Positions 1-8,948 are shown, counted from the stretch's first letter. The stretch: DNA of 59,010 nucleotides from Symplocastrum torsivum CPER-KK1 (GCA_019358875.1 JAHHIF010000048.1:1-59010), one strand, 5' to 3'. Made by a program: numbers and translations. Notes: a model not told the origin generated them from the sequence alone.

Positions 1-2
1 TT

Positions 3-68
3 GGGTCAATTATTAATCCCAGTTATGATTGGAGGAATTATCAGCAACAAGAGCTTATTATTCCTTGA
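3..68 (+). CDS. Possible 3' tail of a coding region entering from the left edge
   Basis: Frame 3 is open from the first base to a TGA at 66-68 and reads as a polar tail (NPSYDWRNYQQQELIIP). It is too short to assign, and frame 1 is also open over the same bases, so it may not be coding. No domain is recognisable. The following 55 bases hold no gene and lead into the transposase remnant. Confidence 0.25.
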   Translation, partial: GSIINPSYDWRNYQQQELIIP

Positions 69-124
69 GCCTTAAATAACTAATTAATCCATCGGTTGTT
101 TTCCTCTGACTTATTCAGCAAGCC

Positions 125-568
125 CTAGGTAGCTAAGGCTCGCTGTAAACGAGCGGCACTTTCGAGTTGTAATTGTTCCACCCGACAACCACTCTTAAGC
201 ACATAGTGGTAGCGCTCAATCAGCCAGCGATAACTATACCAACGCAGATATTGCACAACATCGGCAGCATCTGCGATCGCTAAGGTGGTCAACAGCAACC
301 AATGGATTGGCTCAACTCCTGTCGGTGGATTTTCTTCCTGAGCTAAAATCACTTGCTCAGTTACCAGTAGTGCCGTTAACCAGCGTTGACTCTCCTTGTC
401 TTGGATGGGGCGCTTGTGGCGAGTGTGTTTCTTGCCCAACTGGGCTAGGTCTCTCACCCAAACTTCTTGGTGTAGTACCCCTAGTGGCACCTGCTGTGTA
501 CTGACGCACACTACTGAGTGCATCTTCAGTCCTCGTGTGATTGGGTTAGCCTCCATCTGCGGTTTCAT
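125..568 (-). pseudogene. IS4-family transposase fragment
   Basis: The 147-residue frame matches the C-terminal half of an IS4/Tn5-like DDE transposase. The diagnostic part is near the C-terminus, where YRWLIERYHYVLKSG has the Y-(2)-R-(3)-E-(6)-K signature that carries the catalytic Glu. Before it come the WLTALLVTEQ and PIHWLLLTTL strands typical of the family. The first two catalytic Asp blocks are absent and a full transposase would be roughly three times longer, so this is a remnant. No terminal inverted repeats are obvious. It marks the edge of an accessory, rearranged region. It cannot be active as it stands. Confidence 0.75.
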
Positions 569-717
569 CGGCTCTTCCCCTCAGACCTGCACGATGCATC
601 CCTTGTCAGCTAAGCCTTCCATCTTTTGTTAAGAAAGATGCGATTAATGCATAGCTTTTTAAGGGGGTTAGGGGGGTCGATGTGTAGCACAAATACATCC
701 CTCAAACTGATTGACCA

Positions 718-1857
718 CTAAATCTCATTCAACCAATTGATCATCGCCTCTTCTTCTTCAAAATCAAACAACCTCTGTGCCAACTCTTCCACCCGTTCAA
801 TTGGTAAACGGCGAACCTGCTTTTCTACATCAAGAGAAACAGTTCCAAAACGGTGATTGATTTGGCTCAACACAATTCTTTCAACTCCCTGCCGCAATCC
901 CCTTTGCTCTAGCCAACTCCTCAAATCCGTTTCACTGGCTAACTTAAATAACGCCTCACCTAATAACTCAATTTCCACAATTGACAACCTGCGGATTTCC
1001 TCCTCTACAGATTGCGAAATTCCTCGAAAACGGTCATTGAGCTGGTACAAAACCAAAGCCGCTTCTCTTGCTAATGCCTGCTGAAATCCTTGCTCAAATC
1101 CCTCCTGTAGCCCCTGTTGCAAACCCCGTTCAATTCCCTTCTCCATCCAACTGGTAACAATCTCCATAACTCGCGCCTCTTCCTCCTCAGATAACCCCAT
1201 TCTATTCAGTTCAGCTTCAAAGGCGACTTCCTCTGCTTCATTCAATCGCAAGTAAGTATCAACAAACCCCGAAATTAACTGCATTTTTGCTGAATTTAAC
1301 TGTAACGTAGCTAGCAAACGCAAACATTCTGCCTTCACCTTGGGTCTATCTTCTGGCTGAATTTTCATCTTCGCCATCAACGCCGCCGCTACAGGATTTT
1401 GCGAAGAGAGAAAATCCCGCCAATTCAAACAATTGAGCTGAATCGCTACATAACTGAAATCCAACACCTTCCGGTCAGGAAACTCAACTTGATAGCGGTT
1501 GGGTTCCAGTCGTTGTGGAGTATCAAAAGAAAAAATAACTACTGGATAAATCGGCAAGCTATACTTCTCGTCTAAACGAGCAAAGTAATGAAACATCCGC
1601 CGTTCAAAGCCAGCTTGGGAATAAGATTGATTTTCGAGATGAATTAAAAAGCAAGTCTCTTGACCGCGAAACCGCACTTGTGCCAACAAATCGACTTCTC
1701 GACGCTCTCCAGACGTAATATTTGTGAAAATTTCCTGATTTAAGAAAGAAATCGAGTCTCTTTCAATATAGCCAGCAACATCGGGCAGAAATAGCTCGAT
1801 AAATTCACTAAAAAATATCGAGAGTAATTCCTTAAATAAGCGATCGTGGTCAATCAT
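718..1857 (-). CDS. Rpn-family (PD-(D/E)XK) nuclease-like protein with DUF4351 repeats
   Basis: The 379-residue product has the N-terminus usual for the Rpn/YhgA-like family (DHDRLFKELLSIFFSEFIELF), then a nuclease-type core with REVDLLAQVRF at about residue 53 and FLIHLENQS at about 70, which fits the D...(E/H)xQ pattern of PD-(D/E)XK enzymes. A helical region rich in Glu/Gln/Gly follows (GLQQGLQEGFEQGFQQ). It ends in two copies of a DUF4351-type unit (LVLYQLNDRFRGIS and IVLSQINHRFGTVS). Such proteins are abundant in cyanobacteria and are linked to transposon-like recombination or DNA cleavage; the physiological role is unknown. It is the last gene of a minus-strand run (DndC-like, HARE-HTH, this gene), 25 bp after the HARE gene. 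Family is confident; nuclease activity is inferred. Confidence 0.8.
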   Translation of the reverse strand: MIDHDRLFKELLSIFFSEFIELFLPDVAGYIERDSISFLNQEIFTNITSGERREVDLLAQVRFRGQETCFLIHLENQSYSQAGFERRMFHYFARLDEKYSLPIYPVVIFSFDTPQRLEPNRYQVEFPDRKVLDFSYVAIQLNCLNWRDFLSSQNPVAAALMAKMKIQPEDRPKVKAECLRLLATLQLNSAKMQLISGFVDTYLRLNEAEEVAFEAELNRMGLSEEEEARVMEIVTSWMEKGIERGLQQGLQEGFEQGFQQALAREAALVLYQLNDRFRGISQSVEEEIRRLSIVEIELLGEALFKLASETDLRSWLEQRGLRQGVERIVLSQINHRFGTVSLDVEKQVRRLPIERVEELAQRLFDFEEEEAMINWLNEI

Positions 1858-1882
1858 TTTCCAGATTTTACACCAAATTCCC

Positions 1883-2143
1883 TCACTTATCCTTCAGCCC
1901 ATACTTTGCATCTGAGAGTTTCTTGAAATATTTAGGTTCAATTGAATTTTTGCGATTCACTCCCTCACATCGTCGTTCAATTGCTCCACGAACAATTGCT
2001 GTTGGCTCCTTCGCATTGAAGGTATACAAGTTCTTATCGAGGATAGCCTGCGTAATATCAGAGATAGTCATTGGCTGCTTAGCTGCTTGCAATACCTCAA
2101 TCACCGCTTGAGCAACTGTTTGTTTCTCCATGAATTCCTTCAC
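1883..2143 (-). CDS. Small HARE-type winged-helix (HTH) protein
   Basis: An 86-residue protein that is almost entirely one HARE/HB1-ASXL winged-helix domain. The typical order is visible: a helix QAVIEVLQAAKQPMTISDIT, then QAILDKNLYTFNAKEPTAIVRGAIERRC, ending in a strand with YFKKLSDAKYGLKD. HARE domains are found fused to restriction endonucleases and DNA-modification or chromatin proteins and are thought to sense or bind modified DNA. Here it stands alone, 63 bp downstream of an orphan DndC-like gene on the same strand, which fits a DNA-modification context. Its partner and function are inferred only. Confidence 0.7.
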   Translation of the reverse strand: MKEFMEKQTVAQAVIEVLQAAKQPMTISDITQAILDKNLYTFNAKEPTAIVRGAIERRCEGVNRKNSIEPKYFKKLSDAKYGLKDK

Positions 2144-2206
2144 TAACTAACCAAGTGCAAACACTGCGCTTTATTGCCCAAAGGAAACCTCCAGACACTA
2201 GCACAC

Positions 2207-3409
2207 TCAAAATTTATCAAATAACAATAGCTGAATACTCCCATCAGGCAAAATTTCAGGCAACCACTCATCCCCTCTCGGTTCAGTCCCGTCCCACTTT
2301 TCCGGGTAAGTTTTAGCAGCAATCAACTCTTCAATCCGGGCCAGTTCTTCATCATTAATCAAGCTAATAGTAGGACGATTCTCTCTTCTAGCTGCCTGAT
2401 TCACTTCCTCCTGAATTGCTAGTACCTGCTCTAGCATCCAGCGCCGAGACTCCAGCGTGATTGGTCCCAACCGATTTTGCTTAGCAGCGAGAGAGCCATC
2501 TTTCTTAACTTCTCCATGTTTCCGGTGACGGTATTGCGGCTTTTTAATTTCCCGGTACAGAGGGCGCAACTTACGCAGTGGAGCTAGGTATGCCCACTGC
2601 GGCTCACTAATTACAGCCTCCAATGCTCGATCTTCTTGTACCAAAGGACACCCAATGCAGCCAGTTCTCAAGCTCAGTGGCTCCTCCGACTCAGTTCCTT
2701 CATTCGTCATCCCATACACAGCCGCAATCTCCTCTGTTGGGAAACCTAGAGCTGGAGCATCAAACATGAGCCAGTCCCAGACATGACAAATCCGCCAGTG
2801 AAGGATTGGAGCGAGAGTATCTGCTACCGCCTGAGATGAAGATTGCTGAAACCAACCTTGTCCACATTCACCCCCATCTTTTGTACAGCTAATCGCAATC
2901 CGTTGGTCACGAGCTGCACTCTCACCAATTCGCACACCCGTGAGCATAAGCAGCTTCTCACCATACTTCTGGCGAACCTTTTCCAGTTCACGCTCCATGC
3001 TCATCACCTTCAGTTTGGGGGTACACCAACGGAAGGTATTACTAGGAGGTGGTACACCCCGTCCTAGCATATAGACAAAGTAGCGATGATCTAGTTCGGG
3101 CAGGACTATATGGGTATCAATCCCTCGGTTGCGGAGTTCTTCGATGATACCTAGTGCCGCAGCATGAAGGGGTGGCAACTCCTGCCGGGTATCAGCATAA
3201 AGAACGGTTAGGCTTTCCGGCTGAGGAATGCGCCCTGTCTCAATCAAATGAAGCACCAGCGTTACAGTTGCCGAAGAATCTTTCCCACCGCTGAATGCAA
3301 CTGCCCAGTGCTTATACAACGCCCCGTAGTGCGATAGAGACTCAGCAGAAAGATCGATGCTCTTAGAGAGCGTCAAACGATCCTCTTCAAATAAGCTTGG
3401 TGTCCTCAA
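2207..3409 (-). CDS. DndC-like PAPS-reductase-family protein (PP-loop, Fe-S)
   Basis: A 400-residue PP-loop ATP pyrophosphatase of the phosphoadenosine-phosphosulfate-reductase/DndC family. The PP-loop SGGKDS is at residues 40-45, followed by TVLYADTRQELPP. Cysteines that would ligate an Fe-S cluster occur in RWCTPKLK, SCTKDGGECGQ and RTGCIGCPL. DndC proteins activate backbone oxygen for sulphur insertion during DNA phosphorothioation with DndA, DndD and DndE; none of those partners is in this window, so the role may be different. The first codon at 3409 is TTG, and a stop in the same frame lies only eight codons further upstream, so the start cannot move far. A HARE-HTH gene follows and a probable Dnd-associated gene lies 0.7 kb upstream. 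Confidence 0.75.
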   Translation of the reverse strand: MRTPSLFEEDRLTLSKSIDLSAESLSHYGALYKHWAVAFSGGKDSSATVTLVLHLIETGRIPQPESLTVLYADTRQELPPLHAAALGIIEELRNRGIDTHIVLPELDHRYFVYMLGRGVPPPSNTFRWCTPKLKVMSMERELEKVRQKYGEKLLMLTGVRIGESAARDQRIAISCTKDGGECGQGWFQQSSSQAVADTLAPILHWRICHVWDWLMFDAPALGFPTEEIAAVYGMTNEGTESEEPLSLRTGCIGCPLVQEDRALEAVISEPQWAYLAPLRKLRPLYREIKKPQYRHRKHGEVKKDGSLAAKQNRLGPITLESRRWMLEQVLAIQEEVNQAARRENRPTISLINDEELARIEELIAAKTYPEKWDGTEPRGDEWLPEILPDGSIQLLLFDKF

Positions 3410-3569
3410 AGTCTCCGTACCCCATCGCCATTACATAACAGTCCTTTACCCAAGGTAGCTTGAATGCTACCCTGCTCACGAGCAAAGGCTCTCCAAACAC
3501 TGAGAAAATTTAAAATACCACTAAGTTAAGCGCACAATTCGTTTTAGCTTCGCTTAACACCTATCCTCC

Positions 3570-4081
3570 ATGATTGAAATGACACCCCTTGGCTGGAATC
3601 ACGCTGAAGACAACACCATCATTTCCAACCTTGTGAACCTCTTTTGCGCCGTTAAAAGAATCCCAGTGCGGGGACTGACTAATTGCTCCCTTAGAAAAAC
3701 AGGTTTACAAGAAGCTCAGCCAGATATATCTTTTTACATCACCTCCCTAGACAACATTCACCCCACAGCAATTCTCCCGTCGATTTGAACAAGTATGCAC
3801 CTCCCAGTTTGGTAGTGGAAATGGCGGCTTCTTCTCTAAGTGATGATTTAGGAGAAAAGCGACTGTTATACGAGCAGATGAATGTACAAGAATACTGGGT
3901 AGTGGATGTCAATCAGGCAGAAGTAACTGCTTTTGCGATCGCTGATGGTGGTAGTAGACAAATCGATACTTCACAGGTATTGCCAGGGTTAACAATAGCT
4001 TTAGTTAAAGAGACTCTGGAGCGCAGTCGTTCTGAAGAGCATGGCGCAATTACTCGCTGGCTTTTGAGCCAATTTAGCTAA
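3570..4081 (+). pseudogene. Frameshifted Uma2-family endonuclease remnant
   Basis: Two overlapping frames together give most of an Uma2 (DUF820) protein. Bases 3570-3788 encode VIEMTP-like MIEMTPLGWNHAE and PDISFYIT; bases 3785-4081, in another frame, encode PPSLVVEMAASSLSDDLGEK, LLYEQMNVQEYWVVDV and a normal C-terminus. In an intact Uma2 protein these pieces follow each other in one frame, so a frameshift lies near 3730-3800. The N-terminal 40 or so residues before IEMTP are also missing, as a stop precedes the first ATG. The remnant is divergent from the DndC-like gene. Uma2 proteins are PD-(D/E)XK-like and very common in cyanobacteria, with no settled function. Confidence 0.75.
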
Positions 4082-4095
4082 TACCACACTATTAT

Positions 4096-4560
4096 TTATA
4101 AAAATCTACTTAAATCAAAACCACCTTCAGGAGATTCTTCTTTAAATCTTTCACTGCTCAAAATCAACAAAATTCGCTCTGTATAATCTACAGCACCCCG
4201 CAATTCATCTCGCAAAATATCCAGCCCACCATTGGCATATTCTTCAAAGATATGGATACGTTTTTCCTCAGAGGTTTCATCAAAAAGGGAGATTATTTTG
4301 GGGTCTTTAGTTTCTCTAATCGCCAATAACTTCAGCACTAAGTCATATCCCCTTGAAACAAAAACCTCTAGTGCAATGGGAGAAGGTTCTTTCGTGATTG
4401 TTCCCAAAGGCGATCGCTTTTTCCGCTTTGCCCCTAACGCTGCTGCAAACACCATCGCATCAGCATACGTTTGGAAAGGCCCAGTCGTATTGTTTGAGTC
4501 TACTAAGGCTTTCACCAAATCAGCCTTATCTTTCGCAACTCTAATTCGATTTGCACCCAT
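4096..4560 (-). CDS. Probable DNA phosphorothioation-associated protein 4
   Basis: A 154-residue soluble protein whose layout fits Dnd system-associated protein 4: an N-terminal RIRVAKDKADLVKALV, then GPFQTYADAMVFAAALGAKR, a middle section with GYDLVLKLLAIRE, and a C-terminal EEYANGGLDILRDELRG-DYTERILLIL. I recognise it by this pattern, not by an alignment. Family members sit beside dnd restriction or modification genes. Here the only Dnd-like neighbour is the orphan DndC-like gene 0.7 kb away, with a broken Uma2 gene between them. The ATG at 4560 is the first in frame. The two genes may be remains of a larger island. Confidence 0.6.
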   Translation of the reverse strand: MGANRIRVAKDKADLVKALVDSNNTTGPFQTYADAMVFAAALGAKRKKRSPLGTITKEPSPIALEVFVSRGYDLVLKLLAIRETKDPKIISLFDETSEEKRIHIFEEYANGGLDILRDELRGAVDYTERILLILSSERFKEESPEGGFDLSRFL

Positions 4561-4702
4561 GTTGTTGGTATCTAGTTTCTCAAAATCTTAGTAGAAGGCT
4601 TTTAGCAAAATGCAATCGCTCTTCCTAGCATCACCAGTATGGCTACATTCTTCCAGGCTAGGCAAGAGGCGGATTGAAAGTGTTGATGCGATCGCTAATC
4701 GC

Positions 4703-5260
4703 CTAATAAAAAAATAGATCGTCCACTGGCATCAACCATCCCGGCACAGCAGGTTCAGCTTCAGCCATCTCACCACGATGATAGACTTGCGGCTGTTCAC
4801 GACTACTTACACGATACACCCTCACGACTTCCTCTTTCAGCACATCTACATCCCAAACAACCCGCGTCCCGGCAGTAAAGTAATCCTGACGCTTAGCTGC
4901 CATCTCCACTTCAGCAGCATTACCATAATCATTTTCACTTCTCACCTCAACTGCAAAAACAGGCGCACCATTGAGGAATTTTCCGCCTGTAGGTTCCCCC
5001 GTGTAGAAAGCCGCATCAGGGCTAAAAGAACGACGATTGGGGAGATTAACCAGGAAACCAACATTATCAGGCAGCGCATATCCACTCCTGGTGCGGCGTT
5101 CATAATCGCGTAGACTGGCATAAATTTCGCCACCCGCCCGCCCAGGCAGGAAACCCGTCGCCGCCATCAATACCAGTTCTCCATTCACAAGTTCCGCCTT
5201 CCCATCTTCAGGCACACGGTACAAATCTTCGATAGTTGCTTTAGTTTTTATACTCATCAC
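4703..5260 (-). CDS. Uma2-family putative endonuclease
   Basis: An apparently intact 185-residue Uma2 (DUF820) protein. Visible hallmarks are YRVPEDGKAELVNGELVLM near the N-terminus, FSPDAAFYTGEP with the conserved Asp, PVFAVEVRSENDYG with the Glu-x-x-Ser/Asn part of the proposed PD-(D/E)XK site, and a C-terminal VVWDVDV strand. The first codon could be GTG at 5260 or, more likely, the ATG at 5257. Length is normal for the family. The molecular role of Uma2 proteins is not established; they are often linked to mobile DNA. Confidence 0.8.
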   Translation of the reverse strand: MMSIKTKATIEDLYRVPEDGKAELVNGELVLMAATGFLPGRAGGEIYASLRDYERRTRSGYALPDNVGFLVNLPNRRSFSPDAAFYTGEPTGGKFLNGAPVFAVEVRSENDYGNAAEVEMAAKRQDYFTAGTRVVWDVDVLKEEVVRVYRVSSREQPQVYHRGEMAEAEPAVPGWLMPVDDLFFY

Positions 5261-5274
5261 ATACCTTCAAACCT

Positions 5275-5466
5275 TTACTGCCCTGCGTTAAGAACCTCTT
5301 CTGCCGTTAACGGCTTTATAGAGATTACAGAAGACTGAATTGGGTCTGACCCACTGAAAACACCCAGTTCTCGATAAATTCCGCTCTTGGGTTCCAAAAC
5401 AGTAATAGTTTGTTGTATTCGGTCAATCAGCCAGTATTCGATCGCTCCTTTAGAAAACCATGTTAT
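5275..5466 (-). pseudogene. C-terminal remnant of another Uma2 gene
   Basis: Reading the minus strand from about 5466 gives WFSKGAIEYWLIDRIQQT, then VLEPKSGIYRELGVFSGSD and a tail ending in LTAEEVLNAGQ before a TAA at 5275-5277. This is the EYW(V/L)(I/V)D...Y......F.......S....L strand order of the end of an Uma2 protein. No N-terminal part precedes it, and there is no start codon or ribosome-binding site, so it is a degraded copy. It lies just upstream of the intact Uma2 gene. Confidence 0.65.
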
Positions 5467-5600
5467 CTAATAGCGCTGTTACTCTTCTAACGCATTGGAC
5501 AACAACAATGTACTTTCTGCTATACCTATGGCGTCATAGGTACGAAATCGGCATTAACTTTGGTGAAGTTTAAAATAGGCACAATACTCAAGAGGTAGTG

Positions 5601-8243
5601 ATGGTCAATCCCACCAGAGCGAAATTTCTCGCAGCGGCGGTACTCAAGGTTGCTGTCCTATGCCTTTCATTGTCCCTGCTGGTAAGCAGCAATAGCTGGG
5701 CGCAACCAACTCCCTACACACAGGTTGCTCCACTCATCGAAAAGCTAACCGATAACGATTTTCGGGTTCGCCATGATGCGGCTGATGCGATCGCAAAAAT
5801 TGGCTCACCAGCGGTTCCTGCTCTCATCGAAGCGTTGAAGAGTGAGAAGAAACAAGTTCGTTGGCGTGCTGCCTCTGCCTTGGGTGAAATCGGTGCAGAA
5901 GCTTCATCGGCTGTGCCTGCCTTGACGACGGCATTGCAAGATGAGGATGAATATATTCGCCGGATTTCTGCCTATGCGTTAGGAAAAATTGGTTTAGAAG
6001 CTGCCTTAGCAGTCCCTGACTTAATTGCCGCATTGCAGGATACGGATCGAAACCTTCGCTTGGTTGCCGCTTATGCATTGGGAAAAATTGGGGCAGAAGC
6101 TTCATCAGCAGTTCCCAACTTAATTACTGCCTTACAGGACACAAATGCGGAAGTTCGCTTGAATGCGGCGACTGCGTTGGGGCGAATTGGTGCTGAATCA
6201 AAAACGGCAGTCCCTGCCCTAATTGTGGCGTTGCAAGATACAGATAAATACGTTCGCCAAGGTGCTGCTGATGCTTTGGGGCGATTCGGGACGAGAGCAA
6301 AAACAGCCGTTCCTGCCCTAATTACTGCGTTGCAGGACAAGAACAACTATGTTCGCTTGAATGCGGCGGCTGCTTTGGGGCGAATTGGTTTAGAGGCAAA
6401 ACCCGCGATTCCTGCTCTAATTGCTGCCTTGCAAGACGAGAAGGAGGAAGTGCGGCGGAATGCCGCGAATGGATTGGGAGGGATTGCTGGTGTCTTTCAG
6501 GATAAGGCGAAGACACTCTCTAGCTCGGAGTTGGAAAAAGACATTTCAGATTTAGAGAAAGCCCTCAAAATTGTAGAAGACCCTGAGGCTAACTTTGCAG
6601 AAGAATACATTGCCGTTGTGCGGCGACCACTTTTGGCACTAAAAGCCGAAAAAGAAACCCGCTTGTTTGATAGAACCCTGGAATGGATTCTCAAACATCA
6701 ATGGCTTTTAGGGTTTACCAGTTACGTTATCTTTGTTCCTTTACTCTGGTTAGCGCTACTCTGGATTCGTCCTTTGTGGCTGTTGCGGATAAACAATGCT
6801 CTAAAACCTTATACAGACGTTCCGTTGCCTTTCATCGGCATCAGTGTACCGATTCGATTTGCACTATTTGTTGGTTTTTTTCATTATCATCCGAGAGTCT
6901 TGGATGCCTGGGTGACGGCGCACATCACGTCAGTTCGAGAGAAATTTCAAGATAAGGACACAGTACGCGATCGCAACATCTATATTCCAGTCCCAGTGGT
7001 TTTAGATGGCGAAACTGTTGCCCAATTCACAGCTAAAGACTTGCGCTCAAAGTTAAAAAAGCGTTGCCTACTCATTTGGGGTGAAGGAGGCGCGGGAAAG
7101 ACAAGTTTAGCGTGTCAGATTGCTAAGTGGGCTTTGTCAGAAGATGAGACAGAACGCCTCTGTGACTACCAGATGTTGCCTGTGCTAATTGAGGAAGAGT
7201 TGGACTTTGATGCAGCAGGACAACAACCGTTCATGGCAGCGATTCGAGGACAGTTGCAAGATTTGACAAACGAGGCTGAGCCAATTTCCGAGGAACTGCT
7301 GGAACGTCTTCTCAGACAACGCCGTATTCTCGTAATTGTCGATCACTTGTCAGAAATGACTGAGGCGACGCGCAAGGCAATTCGTCCTGAGTTACCAGAC
7401 TTCTGGGTTAATGCGCTGGTGATTACCTCCCGGACAGAAGAAACACTGGGCAAAGTCACGAAGACAACGCTTAAACCTCTCCGGATTGAGGGGAATCGGC
7501 TGTCGTCGTTTATGGAAGCCTATTTGACGCAGCGAGGAAAACGCGATCGCTTTACCGATACTGAGTTCTTCGATGCCTGTAGTCGATTGAGTGTAATGGT
7601 GGGAGCGCGAAATATTACCGTCTTGCTTGCCAAGCTCTATGCTGAACAACTGATTGCTGTTAAGGATGGTACAACAGCAGGCACACCCTTAATTGCGCCC
7701 TTGCCGGATAACATTCCTGACTTAATGCTTAGCTACTTAAACGAATTGAATCGGGATGTAACCGGGGATAAGTTTGATGATCGCACAGTTCAGGAGGATG
7801 CAAAAGCGATCGCTTGGGAATGCTTGAAGCTTTCCTTTCGACCAGTAACGACAAAGCGGCAGGATGCGATCGCTGTTTTAATTGGTGATAATGCAGAAGC
7901 CCGCCTCCAGTATCTAGAACATCGCCTGCGCCTCATCCAAACTATTGGCCCGGCTCAAGACCAAATCCGCTTTGCCCTCGACCCTTTAGCTGAGTATCTT
8001 GCAGCTTTGCAGTTGTTAGAGCATTACGGCAAAAACCAGGGACAGTGGCGAAAATTTCTCGCTCAGACAGCCGCCATACCAGGGGCACCCGTAGCAATTC
8101 AAGGTTTCTTACTAGCGGTGTTAGATTGCTGTCTGGCGAAGGGAGCAGAAGCCAAAGTGCCTGATTTTGTATCACAAGAACTTAGTAAACGCGCTGGCGC
8201 AAGCATTGCTTCTAGGCAAGCTCAGTTGGTGCAAACGCCTTAA
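5601..8243 (+). CDS. Membrane-tethered HEAT-repeat / NACHT-type NTPase
   Basis: An 880-residue protein. Residues 1-35 look like a signal peptide or signal anchor (hydrophobic LCLSLSLLVSS ending SWAQ). Residues 40-300 are about seven HEAT/PBS-lyase-type repeats of the form VPALIxALQDxxxxVRxxAAxALGxIG. A hydrophobic segment at about 367-388 (WLLGFTSYVIFVPLLWLALL) and a second near 410-432 follow. The C-terminal half is a STAND/NACHT-like NTPase: Walker A GEGGAGKTS at residues 494-502 and a Walker B-like ILVIVDHLSE near 575-584. ATG at 5601 is preferred because AGAGGT lies just upstream; a GTG is one codon earlier. The order (sensor repeats first, then membrane, then NTPase) is the reverse of most bacterial NLR-like proteins. 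No effector domain is seen. Function unknown; signalling or defence is inferred. Confidence 0.75.
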   Translation: MVNPTRAKFLAAAVLKVAVLCLSLSLLVSSNSWAQPTPYTQVAPLIEKLTDNDFRVRHDAADAIAKIGSPAVPALIEALKSEKKQVRWRAASALGEIGAEASSAVPALTTALQDEDEYIRRISAYALGKIGLEAALAVPDLIAALQDTDRNLRLVAAYALGKIGAEASSAVPNLITALQDTNAEVRLNAATALGRIGAESKTAVPALIVALQDTDKYVRQGAADALGRFGTRAKTAVPALITALQDKNNYVRLNAAAALGRIGLEAKPAIPALIAALQDEKEEVRRNAANGLGGIAGVFQDKAKTLSSSELEKDISDLEKALKIVEDPEANFAEEYIAVVRRPLLALKAEKETRLFDRTLEWILKHQWLLGFTSYVIFVPLLWLALLWIRPLWLLRINNALKPYTDVPLPFIGISVPIRFALFVGFFHYHPRVLDAWVTAHITSVREKFQDKDTVRDRNIYIPVPVVLDGETVAQFTAKDLRSKLKKRCLLIWGEGGAGKTSLACQIAKWALSEDETERLCDYQMLPVLIEEELDFDAAGQQPFMAAIRGQLQDLTNEAEPISEELLERLLRQRRILVIVDHLSEMTEATRKAIRPELPDFWVNALVITSRTEETLGKVTKTTLKPLRIEGNRLSSFMEAYLTQRGKRDRFTDTEFFDACSRLSVMVGARNITVLLAKLYAEQLIAVKDGTTAGTPLIAPLPDNIPDLMLSYLNELNRDVTGDKFDDRTVQEDAKAIAWECLKLSFRPVTTKRQDAIAVLIGDNAEARLQYLEHRLRLIQTIGPAQDQIRFALDPLAEYLAALQLLEHYGKNQGQWRKFLAQTAAIPGAPVAIQGFLLAVLDCCLAKGAEAKVPDFVSQELSKRAGASIASRQAQLVQTP

Positions 8244-8424
8244 TTCAGGTCGAATGGCACTCTCGTTAAGGGAGATGAGGGAGTAATTTCTGCCCTACCT
8301 TCCTTAAGTCACTGCCATTCAACTTAAGTCTTTTCCTGAAGATAGCAGGGAGTTGTAGCTTAAGCGCTAGCATAAAACATGATTGAGTGGACTATCTGAT
8401 ACAAGGAACCGGAGTATTCAAGTT

Positions 8425-8775
8425 ATGGTAGAAAAACCCATAAAGCGATCCGAGCGTCAAACTATTGCTCCTAAGAGCGATAGTGGCGAAGAGGTCAAAG
8501 GGCAAGGACGCCCTACTGAAGATCGTTCTGACTCAACAACTGGACGATCTTTCCAGAAGCAAGATAGAAGAAAGGGAAAAGGTAAAGGTAACCAACAGGA
8601 GTCGCGTCCAACTAGCGTGAATCCAGCCTTGATGCGGGGGCCAAAGCCGACCAAACCGAAGCCGCCAGTACTTGAAGAGACACCGTCAGAAACAGTTGAT
8701 GAAACTGAGGATTCAGCTACCGAAACTGAGGATTCAGTGACTGAAACTCCTCAAGAAACGGCTGCTGAAGAATAG
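8425..8775 (+). CDS. Small, highly charged, low-complexity protein
   Basis: A 116-residue hydrophilic protein with no predicted fold: an Arg/Lys-rich first half (VEKPIKRSERQTI, KQDRRKGKGKGN), a PKPTKPKPP stretch and an acidic Thr/Glu-rich tail with a near-duplicated SATETEDSVTETP segment. I chose the ATG at 8425, with a GGAG 11 bases upstream, over the TTG at 8383. It is followed by an inverted repeat. I do not recognise a function; disordered nucleic-acid or protein binding is possible from composition alone. Confidence 0.6.
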   Translation: MVEKPIKRSERQTIAPKSDSGEEVKGQGRPTEDRSDSTTGRSFQKQDRRKGKGKGNQQESRPTSVNPALMRGPKPTKPKPPVLEETPSETVDETEDSATETEDSVTETPQETAAEE

Positions 8776-8778
8776 AAG

Positions 8779-8837
8779 ATTGTTGTTTGCTATTTGTTGT
8801 TCGTTAAAGAATACAAATAGCAAATAACCAACAAACA
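8779..8837. repeat. Imperfect inverted repeat of TTGTTG/CAACAA type
   Basis: The left arm starts TTGTTGTTTGCTATTTGT and the right arm reads ACAAATAGCAAATAACCAA, separated by about 15 bases. The sequence resembles the TTGGTTATTGG-type repeats found between sufS and sufD in this window. It follows the gene ending at 8775. There is no T-run, so it is more likely a dispersed repeat than a terminator. Confidence 0.5.
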
Positions 8838-8948
8838 ATTGGGCTTTCCTAATAAGCGATCGCAACATCGTTTTGTTGATGACATTCTAAGGTTGGGAAA
8901 GGTGAAAGGGCAATTTTCAAACCCTTTAATCCTTTCCCTTTTTCCTTA

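Noticed and set aside
5824..6694. Several long minus-strand frames opposite the HEAT repeats
   Set aside because: They are mirror frames caused by the repeat codon pattern of the plus-strand gene; they have no start signals and no recognisable domains.
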